The position numbers were made by a program, and so were the translations under genes. The notes beneath the pieces were generated by a model. It was not told where the DNA came from and ran no database searches. It saw only the letters and a list, made by a program, of their open reading frames with translations. This document shows, piece after piece, positions 28,207 to 37,525 of a DNA stretch of 64,000 bases. Numbering within the stretch: position 1 is the first letter of the stretch; each line of letters starts with the position of its first letter. Source of the DNA: Pseudomonas putida (GTDB lineage: Bacteria > Pseudomonadota > Gammaproteobacteria > Pseudomonadales > Pseudomonadaceae); NCBI RefSeq assembly GCF_028682475.1, contig NZ_JANHLE010000014.1, positions 1-64,000 of the forward strand, read 5' to 3'.

Positions 28207-30230
28207 GTACAATCTCCTCGACTACAGACACCATTGCTTTGCTTGCCACAGAGTTTGTGGATTCCGGGTTTGATGGGGCCGTACAAAGCAATACCTGGCG
28301 GGAGCGCCTCGGCTGATGGCAGCCCTTCAAGCATGCCGGGTAATATCGGAGCAGCAGCGATTCCCGGCGCAGGTGCGCCGCCGATTTGAATCTCGCTACT
28401 GCTGAAGATGCCGCCCGGGCCTACGACGATATGCTGACCACCGCCTTTCAAGCTGAGGCTGTCCCCAGCGTCTAGCACGATTGAGTGGCCCGCCTTGAGG
28501 TGCACTTGCTGACCGGCCTCGATCACCAGCGTTTGGCCGATGCGGGTATGGCTGCTGTCGGCGACTTCCAGGTAGTCGTTGGCCTTGAGTTCGACCTTGC
28601 GGTCTGCCGTCACGGTGCGCTGGTCTTCGGCTTCCAGCATCACGACGCTGTTGCCCTTGATGGTTTCCCGGCGTTCGTTACCGACCTCCAGCTGGCTGTC
28701 GTTCTCGATCTTCTGCTCCAGGTCGCGCTGGGCGCGCAGGTAGATTTTTTCCTGCCCGGCCCGGTCTTCGATCGACAGTTCGTTGTAGCCACCACCGGCC
28801 GGCGAACTGCGGCTGCGCAACACGGTTTTGGTTTTGTTCGTGGGCAAGGGATAGGGCACCGCCGTGCGGATATTGGGCACGCAGCCGGTAATCAACGGCT
28901 GGTCGGGATTGCCTTCCAGGTAGGTCACCACCACTTCCATGCCGATGCGCGGGATGGTCACCGCGCCAAAACCCTCACCGGCCCAGCTGGATGAAACCCG
29001 TAGCCAGCAACTGCTCTTGTCGCTGTTCAGCTCGGCGCGGTCCCAATGGAACTCGACTTTCACCCGGCCATGCTCATCGCAGAAGATTTCTTCGCCTTCA
29101 GGTCCGGTAACGCGAGCGGTCTGGCTGACCAGCACGGATTTTCGGGTGACCAGCGGTGGCCGGTAGAACACGTCCCAGGGGATGGCGCTGAAGCGGTTGC
29201 GGTAGCCTTGACTGAAGCCGTCTTTAGGCGGTTTTTCGCTGCTGGCCGACTCCTCCAGCACCTGCGGCTGCTTGCCTTCGTGGGTCACACTGAGCAGGAG
29301 CCACAAGTCGTTGCAGGCTTTGCGCGGGTGTTCGCGCAGGTCAAAGAAATGACCGCTGCGCAAGTTCGGCTGATCGCTTTTACCTTCGGCCAGCTGATAG
29401 TCGCTGCGATGCCGTTCCAGGGCCTGGCGGGCCAGCTGCTTGCCGCGTTCTTCGGTGTCGATCGGCGTGGGGTAGTGGTAATCCTCAAGCGCCGGCTTGA
29501 ACTCGGCGATGCACTGATTTTCCACTAACCGGCTTGGCCTTTTCAGGTCGTAGTCGCGCCGGGTGACGGTAGTGGTCCGGGTACTTAAGCGCTGGGAGAA
29601 CTGGCTGATAACCGGCTCATCGGCCACCTGTCCGGTGCCTTGCTGATAGGGGGTTGCCCCCAGTCTGGGAAAGAAGGTCTGGTCGTCGGTGAACACCAGC
29701 CGATGACCGTCCGGGCTGTGCTGGTGATGCCAGGCGATACCTTCTTCACTGCACAGCCTTTGGAGTAGCTGGTAGTCGTTTTCGAAGTATTGAGTGCAGT
29801 ATTCGCGCACGGGGCTGTTGCGAACATGAAAGCTATAGGCATCGGCTTGAATGCCATGTCCCTGGAGCACCTGAGCGATGATCTGCGGCACGGTCAGCTG
29901 CTGGAAAATCCGCTGGTTGTGGCTGAACTGCAAGTAGTGCAGGGCCGGGACCAGGGTCAGGTGATAACGGGTCAGACGTGTGCCGGGCTCGCCGTCCCGG
30001 ACATTTTCGATCCGCCCGTGGATACCTTCCCCGTTCAATCCGAAGCGTAGAAACGCCGGCTGACTGAGCAGGCTTTCGAGATCGAAGTCGGGGTACTCGC
30101 TGACCAGTTCAATGTGGATCGCGTACAAGGTGCTGATGGCTTCCGTGCCGTCAAACGTCAGTACCTTGAAATCATTGCGAACCGATGGGATCAACAATTC
30201 GAACTGCACGCTATTGGCCGATGCGAACAT
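28191..30230 (-). CDS. vgrG: VgrG, type VI secretion spike protein
   Basis: 679-aa trimeric spike tip. It has a gp27-like base (residues about 5-370, with LRFGLNGEGIHGRIENVRDG, YCTQYFENDYQLLQRLCSEE), a gp5 OB fold (GRVKVEFHWDR...SCWLRVSSSWAG and FGAVTIPRIGMEVVVTYLEG) and a needle of repeats (KAGHSIVLDAGDSLSLKGGG). An unusual tail follows, ending C-x7-C-x4-C-x-C (four cysteines, CGKQSNGVCSRGDCTC). No lysozyme or other catalytic extension was seen. The ATG at 30230 follows AAGGA by eight bases. No sheath, baseplate or PAAR genes are in the window, so this is an orphan vgrG module. Confidence 0.93.
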   Translation of the reverse strand: MFASANSVQFELLIPSVRNDFKVLTFDGTEAISTLYAIHIELVSEYPDFDLESLLSQPAFLRFGLNGEGIHGRIENVRDGEPGTRLTRYHLTLVPALHYLQFSHNQRIFQQLTVPQIIAQVLQGHGIQADAYSFHVRNSPVREYCTQYFENDYQLLQRLCSEEGIAWHHQHSPDGHRLVFTDDQTFFPRLGATPYQQGTGQVADEPVISQFSQRLSTRTTTVTRRDYDLKRPSRLVENQCIAEFKPALEDYHYPTPIDTEERGKQLARQALERHRSDYQLAEGKSDQPNLRSGHFFDLREHPRKACNDLWLLLSVTHEGKQPQVLEESASSEKPPKDGFSQGYRNRFSAIPWDVFYRPPLVTRKSVLVSQTARVTGPEGEEIFCDEHGRVKVEFHWDRAELNSDKSSCWLRVSSSWAGEGFGAVTIPRIGMEVVVTYLEGNPDQPLITGCVPNIRTAVPYPLPTNKTKTVLRSRSSPAGGGYNELSIEDRAGQEKIYLRAQRDLEQKIENDSQLEVGNERRETIKGNSVVMLEAEDQRTVTADRKVELKANDYLEVADSSHTRIGQTLVIEAGQQVHLKAGHSIVLDAGDSLSLKGGGQHIVVGPGGIFSSSEIQIGGAPAPGIAAAPILPGMLEGLPSAEALPPGIALYGPIKPGIHKLCGKQSNGVCSRGDCTCKKD

Positions 30231-30561
30231 GCGTTTTTCCTTAAACGGGAGAGAGAAACCACGCAACACTCAAGCGAAATTGTGCTTGAGCGGGCGTAAA
30301 CACCCGGAAACGCTACCAAGCGCGGCAAAAAATAGATGTCAGACGCTTCCTAAAATGCGTCTGTGTTTCTGGTCTTCAGTTGGTTGGGCACAAAACCCGG
30401 TGTCCTGAGCAAAGGTGCAGCCAGTGGACGCCATGATCGAGCAGCATGGCGCTTACCGCTCAGCGCGTGTCATCAAACGGTCACGGTTTTGTGGCAGCGC
30501 GCTCGCATGAAAGTCATCAGACTCCCGTTCTACTGGGGATTTTCAATCTGGTGTTTCCTTC
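30231..30561. other. 331-nt gap upstream of vgrG with two small hairpins
   Basis: No gene was found. Two stem-loops are visible: CTCAAGC...GCTTGAG (30269-30275/30284-30290) and AGACGC...GCGTCT (30341-30346/30357-30362). The gap lies between divergent vgrG and hydrolase genes and should hold both promoters. No sigma-54 consensus was recognised for vgrG. Confidence 0.5.
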
Positions 30562-31554
30562 ATGCGGGCGTTTTTGTTTGTTCTGGCGCTGATCAGCGCC
30601 TTACCTTCCTTTGCGGCGTCGCGCTGCGACGTCGACGTGCCCACCGAGCACGCCGAGATCGCTTCGTTGAGCGTGGCGTACCAGAGCATCGGTCGTGACT
30701 CGGACCCGGCTCTGTTATTGGTCATGGGCCTCGGTGGCCAGTTGATCCATTGGCCCGATGAAGTGGTGGTTGCCTTGTGCCAACAAGGCTTTCGGGTCAT
30801 TCGCTATGACAACCGCGACGTCGGCCTGACCCGCTGGCTTCAGGCACCGGCTAGCGCCAACCTGACCTACCAGGTGCTGCGTTACAAGCTCGGACTGTCG
30901 GTGGCCGCACCCTATAGTCTCAATGATATGGCTGAAGATGGCCTGGGACTGATGGATGCCCTGCACGTCGAACGCTTCCATGTCCTCGGCGTCAGCATGG
31001 GCGGCATGATTGCCCAGCATATGGCGGCAGTGGCCCCGGAACGGGTCGAAAGCCTGACCTTGATCATGTCCAGCTCCGGCGCCCAGGGGCTGCCGACACC
31101 TAGCCCAGCGTTGGTGCAGTTGCTGGCACGGCGCGAGGCCCCGAACCGTGAAGCGGCCCTGGAGCAGCAGGCTGACCTGCTGGCAGCCCTGGGCAGTCCG
31201 CAGGTCGAGGACGACCGTCAGGCGCTGTTACAGCAAGCTGCGCAATCCTACGACCGGGCTTTTAATCCGCAAGGCGTCGAGCGCCAGATCATGGCCATTC
31301 TCGCCGAGCCGAGCCGGGTCGAGTTGCTCAACAGCCTGCGCCTACCGACGCTGGTGGTGCATGGCACTGCCGATCCGCTGTTGCCGGTGATGCATGGTGT
31401 ACACCTGGCGGCGCACATCCAGGGTAGCCAGTTGAAGCTGATTCCGGGGCTGGCCCATCGCTTTCAGGAGCAGTTCAAGGTGCCTTTGCTGGCGGCGGTG
31501 CTGCCTTATCTGAAAACCCAACGCCTGGCAGATACCCATCTGGCGGTGTATTGA
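30562..31554 (+). CDS. Secreted or periplasmic alpha/beta hydrolase
   Basis: 330-aa protein with a signal peptide ([20 protein letters not shown]). An alpha/beta-hydrolase fold carries the nucleophile elbow GVSMGG (Ser at about 155), the oxyanion-region motif [14 protein letters not shown], and late Asp/His candidates ([16 protein letters not shown]). It probably hydrolyses an ester; the substrate is unknown. The TGA stop shares its last base with the first base of a REP arm. The neighbouring T6SS module is divergent, so linkage to it is not implied. Confidence 0.82.
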   Translation: MRAFLFVLALISALPSFAASRCDVDVPTEHAEIASLSVAYQSIGRDSDPALLLVMGLGGQLIHWPDEVVVALCQQGFRVIRYDNRDVGLTRWLQAPASANLTYQVLRYKLGLSVAAPYSLNDMAEDGLGLMDALHVERFHVLGVSMGGMIAQHMAAVAPERVESLTLIMSSSGAQGLPTPSPALVQLLARREAPNREAALEQQADLLAALGSPQVEDDRQALLQQAAQSYDRAFNPQGVERQIMAILAEPSRVELLNSLRLPTLVVHGTADPLLPVMHGVHLAAHIQGSQLKLIPGLAHRFQEQFKVPLLAAVLPYLKTQRLADTHLAVY

Positions 31555-31619
31555 TCGCGGGGCAAGCCCGCTCCCACCGGCTCAGTGGTAACCCAGTGGG
31601 AGCGGGCTTGCCCCGCGAT
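31554..31619. repeat. REP inverted pair 3
   Basis: Arms at 31554-31577 and 31596-31619 are identical in sequence to pair 1 but face the other way, with an 18-nt spacer. The pair lies between the convergent hydrolase and glpM genes and overlaps the hydrolase stop codon by one base. Confidence 0.95.
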
Positions 31620-31624
31620 CGGGT

Positions 31625-31960
31625 TCAATGCAAGCGCACCCAGACACTGACCAGCACCGTCGCTGCCACCAGCCACGCCACTGCCGCCAGCGCCAACGAC
31701 AGCTCCAGGCGCAGGCGGTCGACCAGTACATACAAGGCCGCCAGGTAGACGAAATAGGGAATGATCGACCACATGCCGAACAGGATGGTGGTCTTCAGGT
31801 CCTCCAGTGAGCGGCCTTTACCGACGATGTAGTGGGCAATCAGGGCGAAGGTCGGAAACAGCGGGACCAGGCCGGCGATGTAGTAGTTACGGGTTTTCGC
31901 CAGAGCGGCAAGGATCACCACTACCGCCGCGCCCAGGCAGGCTTTGAGTATCAGGTCCAC
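31625..31960 (-). CDS. glpM: GlpM family inner-membrane protein
   Basis: 111-aa protein that is almost wholly hydrophobic, with four membrane helices (about residues 3-20, 28-45, 60-80, 87-108). Length and sequence (RNYYIAGLVPLFPTFALIAHYIVG) fit the GlpM family, first described in P. aeruginosa as influencing alginate production. Despite its name it is not near the glp genes here; the glycerol regulon lies 12 kb away. It sits 24 nt downstream of aauR and could be read with the aau operon. Molecular function is unknown. Confidence 0.82.
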   Translation of the reverse strand: MDLILKACLGAAVVVILAALAKTRNYYIAGLVPLFPTFALIAHYIVGKGRSLEDLKTTILFGMWSIIPYFVYLAALYVLVDRLRLELSLALAAVAWLVAATVLVSVWVRLH

Positions 31961-31984
31961 ATGCTTTCTCGTGTTGTCGGCCGG

Positions 31985-33310
31985 TCAACCCAGGCCATAT
32001 TTCTTCACTTTGTCGAACAGCGTGGTCTTGGCCATGCCCAGCTCCTGGCTGGCCTGGCTGAGGTTGCCGCCGGTACGCTGCAAGGCATCGCTGAGCAGGT
32101 TGCGTTCGAAGGCCTCGACCGCTTCGGCAAAACCCAGACCCTGGTTGGCACTGGCGCCAGCCTTCTTGAAGGCCGGCAGGCCCAGGGCATAGCGCTCGGC
32201 CACGTTGCGCAGTTCACGCACGTTGCCTGGCCAGTCGTGGGCCATCAGGCGCGACAGGGTCTGGCTGTCCAGTTGCGGCACTTCACGGTCGAAGCGCAAT
32301 GACGACAGCTGCAGGAAGTGTTCGAACAGTTGCAGGATGTCTTCACGACGCTCGCGCAGCGGCGGCAGCTCCAGGGTGACCACGTTGAGGCGGTAGTACA
32401 GGTCGCTACGGAACTGCCCGCTCTGACCGAGTGCGTCGAGATCTGACTTGGTCGCGGCGATCACCCGGCAATCCACGGCAATGCTCTGGTTCGAGCCCAG
32501 GCGCTCGAGGGTGCGCTCCTGCAACACGCGCAGCAGCTTGATCTGCAGGTTGATCGGCATGCTTTCGACTTCGTCGAGGAACAGCGTGCCGCCATTGGCG
32601 TGCTCGATCTTGCCGATGCGGCGCTTGCCCGCGCCGGTAAAGGCGTTGGCCTCGTGGCCGAAGATTTCGCTTTCGAACAGGTTTTCAGGCAGGCCACCGC
32701 AGTTCAGGGCGACAAAGGGCTGGCTCTGCCGGCGGCTGAAGTCGTGCAAGCAACGGGCGACCAGCTCTTTGCCGGTACCGGTCTCGCCTTCGATCAGGAC
32801 GTTGGCCGAAGTGTCGGCGACGTTGGCAATCAGTTCACGCAGGTTCTGCATGGCCGGCGAACGGCCGATGATCCGGCCTTCCAGGGTGCTTTGCTCGGCC
32901 AGTTGCCGGCGCAAGGCGAACACCTCTCGCGATAGCCCGCGTTGTTCCAGGGCGCGGCGCACCACTTCGACCAGGCGTTCCGGGGCGAAGGGTTTTTCCA
33001 TGAAGTCGTAGGCGCCGTTGCGCATGGCGCCGACGGCCATGTCGATATCGCCGTGGCCAGTGATCAGCACCACCGGCAGGCTGCTGTCGCGCGCCTTGAG
33101 CCGGCTCAGCAGTTCCAGGCCATCGATGCCGGGCAGCCGAATGTCGCTGACCACGATCCCGGCGAAATCATCACCGATGCGTTGCAGGGCTTCTTCGGCG
33201 CTGCCAACACCTTCACAGGCGATGTCTTCCAGCGCCAGGGCCTGCTGGCAGCCGAGCAGCACATGCGGGTCGTCTTCGACGATCAGGACGGTAAGGGGCG
33301 CTTGGTTCAT
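31985..33310 (-). CDS. aauR: AauR, sigma-54-dependent response regulator for acidic amino acids
   Basis: 441-aa NtrC-family activator with a receiver domain (LIVEDDPHVLLGC, phosphoacceptor in VVSDIRLPGIDGLEL), an AAA+ domain (Walker A GETGTGKELVAR, Walker B GGTLFLDEVES) and a C-terminal Fis-type helix-turn-helix (GNLSQASQELGMAKTTLFDK). The sigma-54 contact loop reads NAFTGA instead of GAFTGA. Its start overlaps the kinase stop by 4 nt. AauRS in P. putida controls uptake and use of glutamate, aspartate and their amides. The AatJQMP transporter next door, with a sigma-54 promoter and AauR-like sites before aatJ, fits this assignment over generic DctD. Confidence 0.9.
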   Translation of the reverse strand: MNQAPLTVLIVEDDPHVLLGCQQALALEDIACEGVGSAEEALQRIGDDFAGIVVSDIRLPGIDGLELLSRLKARDSSLPVVLITGHGDIDMAVGAMRNGAYDFMEKPFAPERLVEVVRRALEQRGLSREVFALRRQLAEQSTLEGRIIGRSPAMQNLRELIANVADTSANVLIEGETGTGKELVARCLHDFSRRQSQPFVALNCGGLPENLFESEIFGHEANAFTGAGKRRIGKIEHANGGTLFLDEVESMPINLQIKLLRVLQERTLERLGSNQSIAVDCRVIAATKSDLDALGQSGQFRSDLYYRLNVVTLELPPLRERREDILQLFEHFLQLSSLRFDREVPQLDSQTLSRLMAHDWPGNVRELRNVAERYALGLPAFKKAGASANQGLGFAEAVEAFERNLLSDALQRTGGNLSQASQELGMAKTTLFDKVKKYGLG

Positions 33311-35214
33311 AGGGACTCGGCAGATTCTGTAGGGGCATTGACCAGGGGCAGGGCGAGGACGAACGCCGTGCCGCCACTGGCGGGGTGTTCGACACTCAGG
33401 CTGCCCTTGGCAGCGGCGGCGAGGCTGGCGGACAGGGTCAGGCCCAGGCCCAGGCCATGCTCTCCCGGCTTGGTGGTGAAAAACGGTTCGAACAGGTGCT
33501 TGCGGGCTTCATCGTCGATGCCATGGCCATTGTCGCGCACCCGCAGGCGATACTTGTCGCCTTGCCGCTCGCCTTCCAGCCACAGCTCGGGCAGCGGTTG
33601 TGCGGCCATGGCGTCGAGGGCGTTACCGATCAGGTTGACCAGGATCTGTTCCAGGCGGGTCTGATCGATGGCCAGTTGCTGGTCGTCGAACTGGTTGTTG
33701 AGTTTCAGGTGGCAGCCAGCGATACGGTTGCTCAGCACTTGCAGGCTGGCATCCACCGCCTTGGCCAGCGAGGCCTGGCCGCTGTCGTCACCGCGTCGGG
33801 CAAAGGAGCGCAGGCTCGCGGTGATCCGGCCCATGCGATCGATCAGGTCGTTCATGGTGCGCAGGTTGGTGCTGGCGGTTTCCAGAGCGCCGCGCTCAAG
33901 AAAGCGCACGGTGTTACCCGACAGCGTGCGCAGCGCCGCCAGTGGCTGGTTCAGCTCATGGGCGATGCTGGTCGACATCTGGCCGATGGCCGCGAGTTTT
34001 CCGGCCTGGACCAGTTCGTCCTGGGCATGGCGCAGGGTCTGCTCGGCTTGTCGGCGCTCACGAATCTGGCCTTTGAGGCGATCGTTGCTGGCCCGCAAGT
34101 CGGCAGTACGCTCGGTGATCTTGCGCTCCAGCTGGCTGTTGGCCTCTTCAAGTGCCTCACGGGCGGCCAGGCGCGTGGCGATGACCTTGCGCCGCTCGTT
34201 CCAGGCAATCAGCACAATTGTCAGCAGGGCGAAGGCTACTGCGACCAGGACGCCCTGGATGATCGACTCGCGGCGCAGGTCCTGCAGGGGTGTAAGCAGA
34301 GTGAAATGCCACGGTGTGTCGCTCAGGCGTCGGGTCTGGGCCAGGTAGGCGACTTCGCGGCGGCCATCGCCCAGTTCGGCATTGGCCGGGAAGCTGAGTT
34401 TTTCGATACCGTCGGCGAGCTTTTCCCGCGACAAGGGCTGCAGCTCATTGAGCGGCCACCAGTAGTACTGCAGGCTGCGGGCCAGGCGTTCCTTTATTTC
34501 CGGGGTCAACGGGCGCACCGACTTGAGCCGCCGCGCCGGATCGCTGGAGAGGATGATGATGCCGTTCTCGTCGCTGACGAAAGCTTCCAGGCGAGCCCGT
34601 TGCCAGCGTTCTTCCATGTTCTCCAGGCGCACCTTGATCACTGCCACGCCAATGATCTTGCCGTGTTCTTCCAGGCCATGGGCCAGGTAGTAGCCGGGCT
34701 CGCCGGTGGTACTGCCGATGCCATAGAAGCGTCCCGGCTGACCGCGTACGGCGTGCTGGAAATAGGCGCGGAACGACAGGTCTTCACCGAGGAAGCTGTC
34801 GACATCGCGCCAGTTGCTGGTGGCCTGGACCCGGCCGGTGGTATCGAGGACGAAAATCGCCCGGCTGCGGCTGCGCCGGTTCAGGCCTTCGAGGTATTCG
34901 TTGACCGTCTGGCGATGTTCACCGTCGGGTTCGGTCAGCAGGCTGGAGACACTGTTTTCCAGTTCCAGCAGGCTGGGCAGGTAGGTGTATTTGCTGATTT
35001 CACTCTCGACGCCGCGCGCGTGCAGCTCAAGCTGGCGCTCGCCGGATTCGCTCAAGGTGCGGATGCCGTTGTGTTCGCTGATCATGAAGCCAGCCACACC
35101 CAGGCCGATCATCAGCAGGATGATCAGGGGGGGAATCAGCAGTTGGCGGATCAAACGGGGTTTCACGGCAAGGGCAGGCTTGGCTGGGCGAAAGAGCGTG
35201 GGATCGCATTTCAT
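33307..35214 (-). CDS. aauS: AauS, membrane sensor histidine kinase
   Basis: 635-aa DctB-type kinase. A first membrane helix (about 28-50) precedes a periplasmic double-Cache sensor (RSRAIFVLDTTGRVQATSNW, YYLAHGLEEHGKIIGVAVIKV) and a second helix (about 300-320, IIQGVLVAVAFALLTIVLIAW). A coiled coil leads into the H-box SIAHELNQPLAALRTLSGN and an ATPase domain with N (LVNLIGNALDA), G1 (RVRDNGHGI) and G2 (GLGLGLTLS) boxes. The ATG at 35214 with AAGG upstream was preferred to an earlier in-frame start at 35265. It senses extracytoplasmic acidic amino acids by inference. Confidence 0.88.
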   Translation of the reverse strand: MKCDPTLFRPAKPALAVKPRLIRQLLIPPLIILLMIGLGVAGFMISEHNGIRTLSESGERQLELHARGVESEISKYTYLPSLLELENSVSSLLTEPDGEHRQTVNEYLEGLNRRSRSRAIFVLDTTGRVQATSNWRDVDSFLGEDLSFRAYFQHAVRGQPGRFYGIGSTTGEPGYYLAHGLEEHGKIIGVAVIKVRLENMEERWQRARLEAFVSDENGIIILSSDPARRLKSVRPLTPEIKERLARSLQYYWWPLNELQPLSREKLADGIEKLSFPANAELGDGRREVAYLAQTRRLSDTPWHFTLLTPLQDLRRESIIQGVLVAVAFALLTIVLIAWNERRKVIATRLAAREALEEANSQLERKITERTADLRASNDRLKGQIRERRQAEQTLRHAQDELVQAGKLAAIGQMSTSIAHELNQPLAALRTLSGNTVRFLERGALETASTNLRTMNDLIDRMGRITASLRSFARRGDDSGQASLAKAVDASLQVLSNRIAGCHLKLNNQFDDQQLAIDQTRLEQILVNLIGNALDAMAAQPLPELWLEGERQGDKYRLRVRDNGHGIDDEARKHLFEPFFTTKPGEHGLGLGLTLSASLAAAAKGSLSVEHPASGGTAFVLALPLVNAPTESAESL

Positions 35215-35283
35215 CACAGTGGCCTTGGTACGACCAGCACCCTCTGCCCGGCGTACACCGGACAAAGGGTGCTGATCATCACC

Positions 35284-36018
35284 TCAGTGTTGCAGGATTT
35301 TGCTGAGGAAGTGCTGGGTGCGCTCATCACGCGCACTCTGGTCACCGAAGAATTCCTCTTTGGTGCAGTCCTCGATGATGTTGCCCTTGTCCATGAAGAT
35401 CACCCGGTTGGCGACCTTGCGTGCAAAGCCCATTTCATGGGTCACGCACATCATGGTCATGCCTTCGTGGGCCAGCTGGACCATCACGTCGAGTACTTCG
35501 CTGACCATTTCCGGGTCCAGCGCCGAAGTCGGCTCGTCGAACAGCATGACGATGGGGTCCATGGCCAGGGCCCGGGCAATCGCTACACGCTGCTGTTGAC
35601 CACCGGAGAGTTGCCCGGGGTGTTTCTTCGCCTGGCTGCTCAGACCCACGCGCTCAAGCAGGGCCAGGCCCTTCTTGGTCGCTTCGGCTTCGCTACGACC
35701 GAGGACCTTGCGCTGGGCAATGGTCAGGTTTTCGGTGATGGTCAGGTGCGGGAACAACTCGAAATGCTGGAACACCATGCCGACCCGCGAACGCAGCTTG
35801 GGCAGGTTGGTCTTGGGGTCGGCGATCGAGGTGCCGTCGACGATGATGTCACCCTTCTGGAAAGGCTCCAGGGCGTTGACGCATTTGATCAGGGTCGACT
35901 TGCCCGAACCGGACGGGCCGCAGACCACCACCACTTCACCTTTCTTGACCTCGGTGTTGCAGTCGGTCAGAACCTGGAAGTCGCCGTACCACTTGTTGAC
36001 GTTCTTGATGGAAATCAT
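35284..36018 (-). CDS. aatP: AatP, glutamate/aspartate ABC transporter ATPase
   Basis: 244-aa polar amino-acid ABC ATPase (GltL type). Walker A is GPSGSGKST, the signature LSGGQQQR, Walker [13 protein letters not shown] and the switch His THEMG. The start [12 protein letters not shown] at 36018 has AAGGAT upstream and overlaps the aatM stop by 4 nt; the longer open frame upstream is a shadow of aatM. It powers uptake of glutamate, aspartate and their amides in the AatJQMP system. Confidence 0.93.
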   Translation of the reverse strand: MISIKNVNKWYGDFQVLTDCNTEVKKGEVVVVCGPSGSGKSTLIKCVNALEPFQKGDIIVDGTSIADPKTNLPKLRSRVGMVFQHFELFPHLTITENLTIAQRKVLGRSEAEATKKGLALLERVGLSSQAKKHPGQLSGGQQQRVAIARALAMDPIVMLFDEPTSALDPEMVSEVLDVMVQLAHEGMTMMCVTHEMGFARKVANRVIFMDKGNIIEDCTKEEFFGDQSARDERTQHFLSKILQH

Positions 36019-36680
36019 ACGGTTATCCTTTTCTGCAGACGCTTGACCAGGAAGGAAGCGGAGAAGCTGATGACGAAGTACACAGCGCCAGCGAACACCA
36101 GGAACTCGTTGGAGCGTCCGATGATGTCGCCACTGGCCCGTGCCGAGTTGAGGAAGTCGACCAGGCCGACGGTGTAGACCAGCGAGGTGTCCTGGAACAG
36201 GATGATGCTCTGCTGCAGCAGCAGCGGGGTCATCTTGCGAAACGCCTGCGGCAGGATGATCAGGCGCATGGTCTGGCCGTAGCTCATGCCCAGTGCCTGG
36301 GCAGCACCCATCTGGCCCTTGGAGATCGACTGCACGCCAGCACGGACGATTTCGCAGAAGTACGCCGCCTCGAACATCATGAAGGCCACGACGCAGGAGG
36401 TGAAGGCGCCGATCGGAGTGTCTTCGCCGGTGATCCAGCGCAGTACAAAGGGTACTGCCAGGTAGAACCAGGTGATCACCAGCAGCAGCGGGATGGAACG
36501 GAAGTAGTTGACGTAAACGCCAGCGATGTTTGCCAGCAGCTTGTTCGACGATAGCCGCATCAGGGCCAGGATGGTGCCCAGCACGATACCGCCGACAACC
36601 CCCATGACCATCAGTTGCAGGGTCATCAGCATGCCGTTCCACAGGCCGGGCAGGGCGGGAATGATTCCACTGAAGTCCAT
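36015..36680 (-). CDS. aatM: AatM, acidic amino-acid ABC permease
   Basis: 221-aa GltK-type inner-membrane permease with about five helices and the cytoplasmic EAA loop ([22 protein letters not shown]) that contacts the ATPase. It overlaps aatQ by one base (TAATG) and aatP by four (ATGA), showing strict translational coupling. With AatQ it forms the membrane channel of the glutamate/aspartate importer. Confidence 0.93.
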   Translation of the reverse strand: MDFSGIIPALPGLWNGMLMTLQLMVMGVVGGIVLGTILALMRLSSNKLLANIAGVYVNYFRSIPLLLVITWFYLAVPFVLRWITGEDTPIGAFTSCVVAFMMFEAAYFCEIVRAGVQSISKGQMGAAQALGMSYGQTMRLIILPQAFRKMTPLLLQQSIILFQDTSLVYTVGLVDFLNSARASGDIIGRSNEFLVFAGAVYFVISFSASFLVKRLQKRITV

Positions 36681-37426
36681 TATTTGCCCCCCACGGAGAT
36701 CAGGCCGGGAACAGCGACTTTCTTCTCGATCATACGCATCAGCAACATCAGGCCCATGTTCAAGGTGAAGTAGATCAGCGTCGCCAGGGTGAAGGCCTCA
36801 AACAGGTTGGCCGAGAACTCGGCGGTCTGTTTGGTTTGCGCCAACAGCTCCATCAGGCCGATCAGCGAGGCCACCGAGGAGTTCTTGAACACGTTCAAAA
36901 ATTCCGACGTAAGCGGCGGAATGATGATCCGGTAGGCTTGCGGCAGCAGCACGTTCCAGTAGATCTGCGGCAGGCTGAAGCCCATGGCGCGGGCAGCGGC
37001 TTCCTGGCCGCGCGGCAGCGCCTGGATGCCGGTGCGTACTTGTTCGCAGACACGCGCGGCGGTGAACAGTCCCAGGCAGATGACCACACTGATCAGTGCC
37101 GAGGTGGTCGGATTCAAGTCCTGTTTGAACCATTCCTGCAAGCCTTCAGGCAGCAGGTCTGGCACCAGGAAGTACCAGATGAACAGCTGCACCAGCAGCG
37201 GTACGTTACGAAAGAGTTCCACGTAGCACGTGGCGATTCCCGATACCACGCGGTTCGGGACAGTACGCATGACACCGAGCACGGAGCCCAGTAGCAGCGC
37301 GATGATCCAGGCGGCGACAGCAATGGCGATGGTCCAGCCCAGGCCGGTGATGTACCAGTCCAGATAGGTTTCGCTGCCAACGCCAGTGGACTTGAAGAAT
37401 ACGCCCCAGTCCCAGTTGTAATTCAT
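36680..37426 (-). CDS. aatQ: AatQ, acidic amino-acid ABC permease
   Basis: 248-aa GltJ-type permease, partner of AatM. It starts [15 protein letters not shown], typical of GltJ. The EAA loop is [25 protein letters not shown], and the DIxR-type motif is [17 protein letters not shown]. The gene sits 99 nt after aatJ; the gap contains a GC-rich inverted repeat (AGGGCGC/GCGCCCT near 37476-37494) that may attenuate read-through from the highly needed binding-protein gene. Confidence 0.93.
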   Translation of the reverse strand: MNYNWDWGVFFKSTGVGSETYLDWYITGLGWTIAIAVAAWIIALLLGSVLGVMRTVPNRVVSGIATCYVELFRNVPLLVQLFIWYFLVPDLLPEGLQEWFKQDLNPTTSALISVVICLGLFTAARVCEQVRTGIQALPRGQEAAARAMGFSLPQIYWNVLLPQAYRIIIPPLTSEFLNVFKNSSVASLIGLMELLAQTKQTAEFSANLFEAFTLATLIYFTLNMGLMLLMRMIEKKVAVPGLISVGGK

Positions 37427-37525
37427 CGGGATTTCCCCTCAGATCAGTTTTTTCACGGGCACCTTCGAGCATCCAAGGGCGCAAGGCGCCCTCGGATGAA
37501 AGGTTAGACACTAACTAGCTGGGGA

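Noticed and set aside
21675..30561. Boundaries of a mobile element around the T6SS module
   Set aside because: No integrase, transposase, tRNA or flanking direct repeats were found, although composition is lower in GC.
33385..36177. 930-aa open frame on the plus strand
   Set aside because: It runs antisense across aauS, aatP and aatM, which all carry conserved motifs, so it is a shadow frame.
36019..36642. N-terminal extension of the AatP frame
   Set aside because: The extra 208 residues are the wrong frame of aatM; AatP homologues begin at 36018 and a ribosome site supports that.
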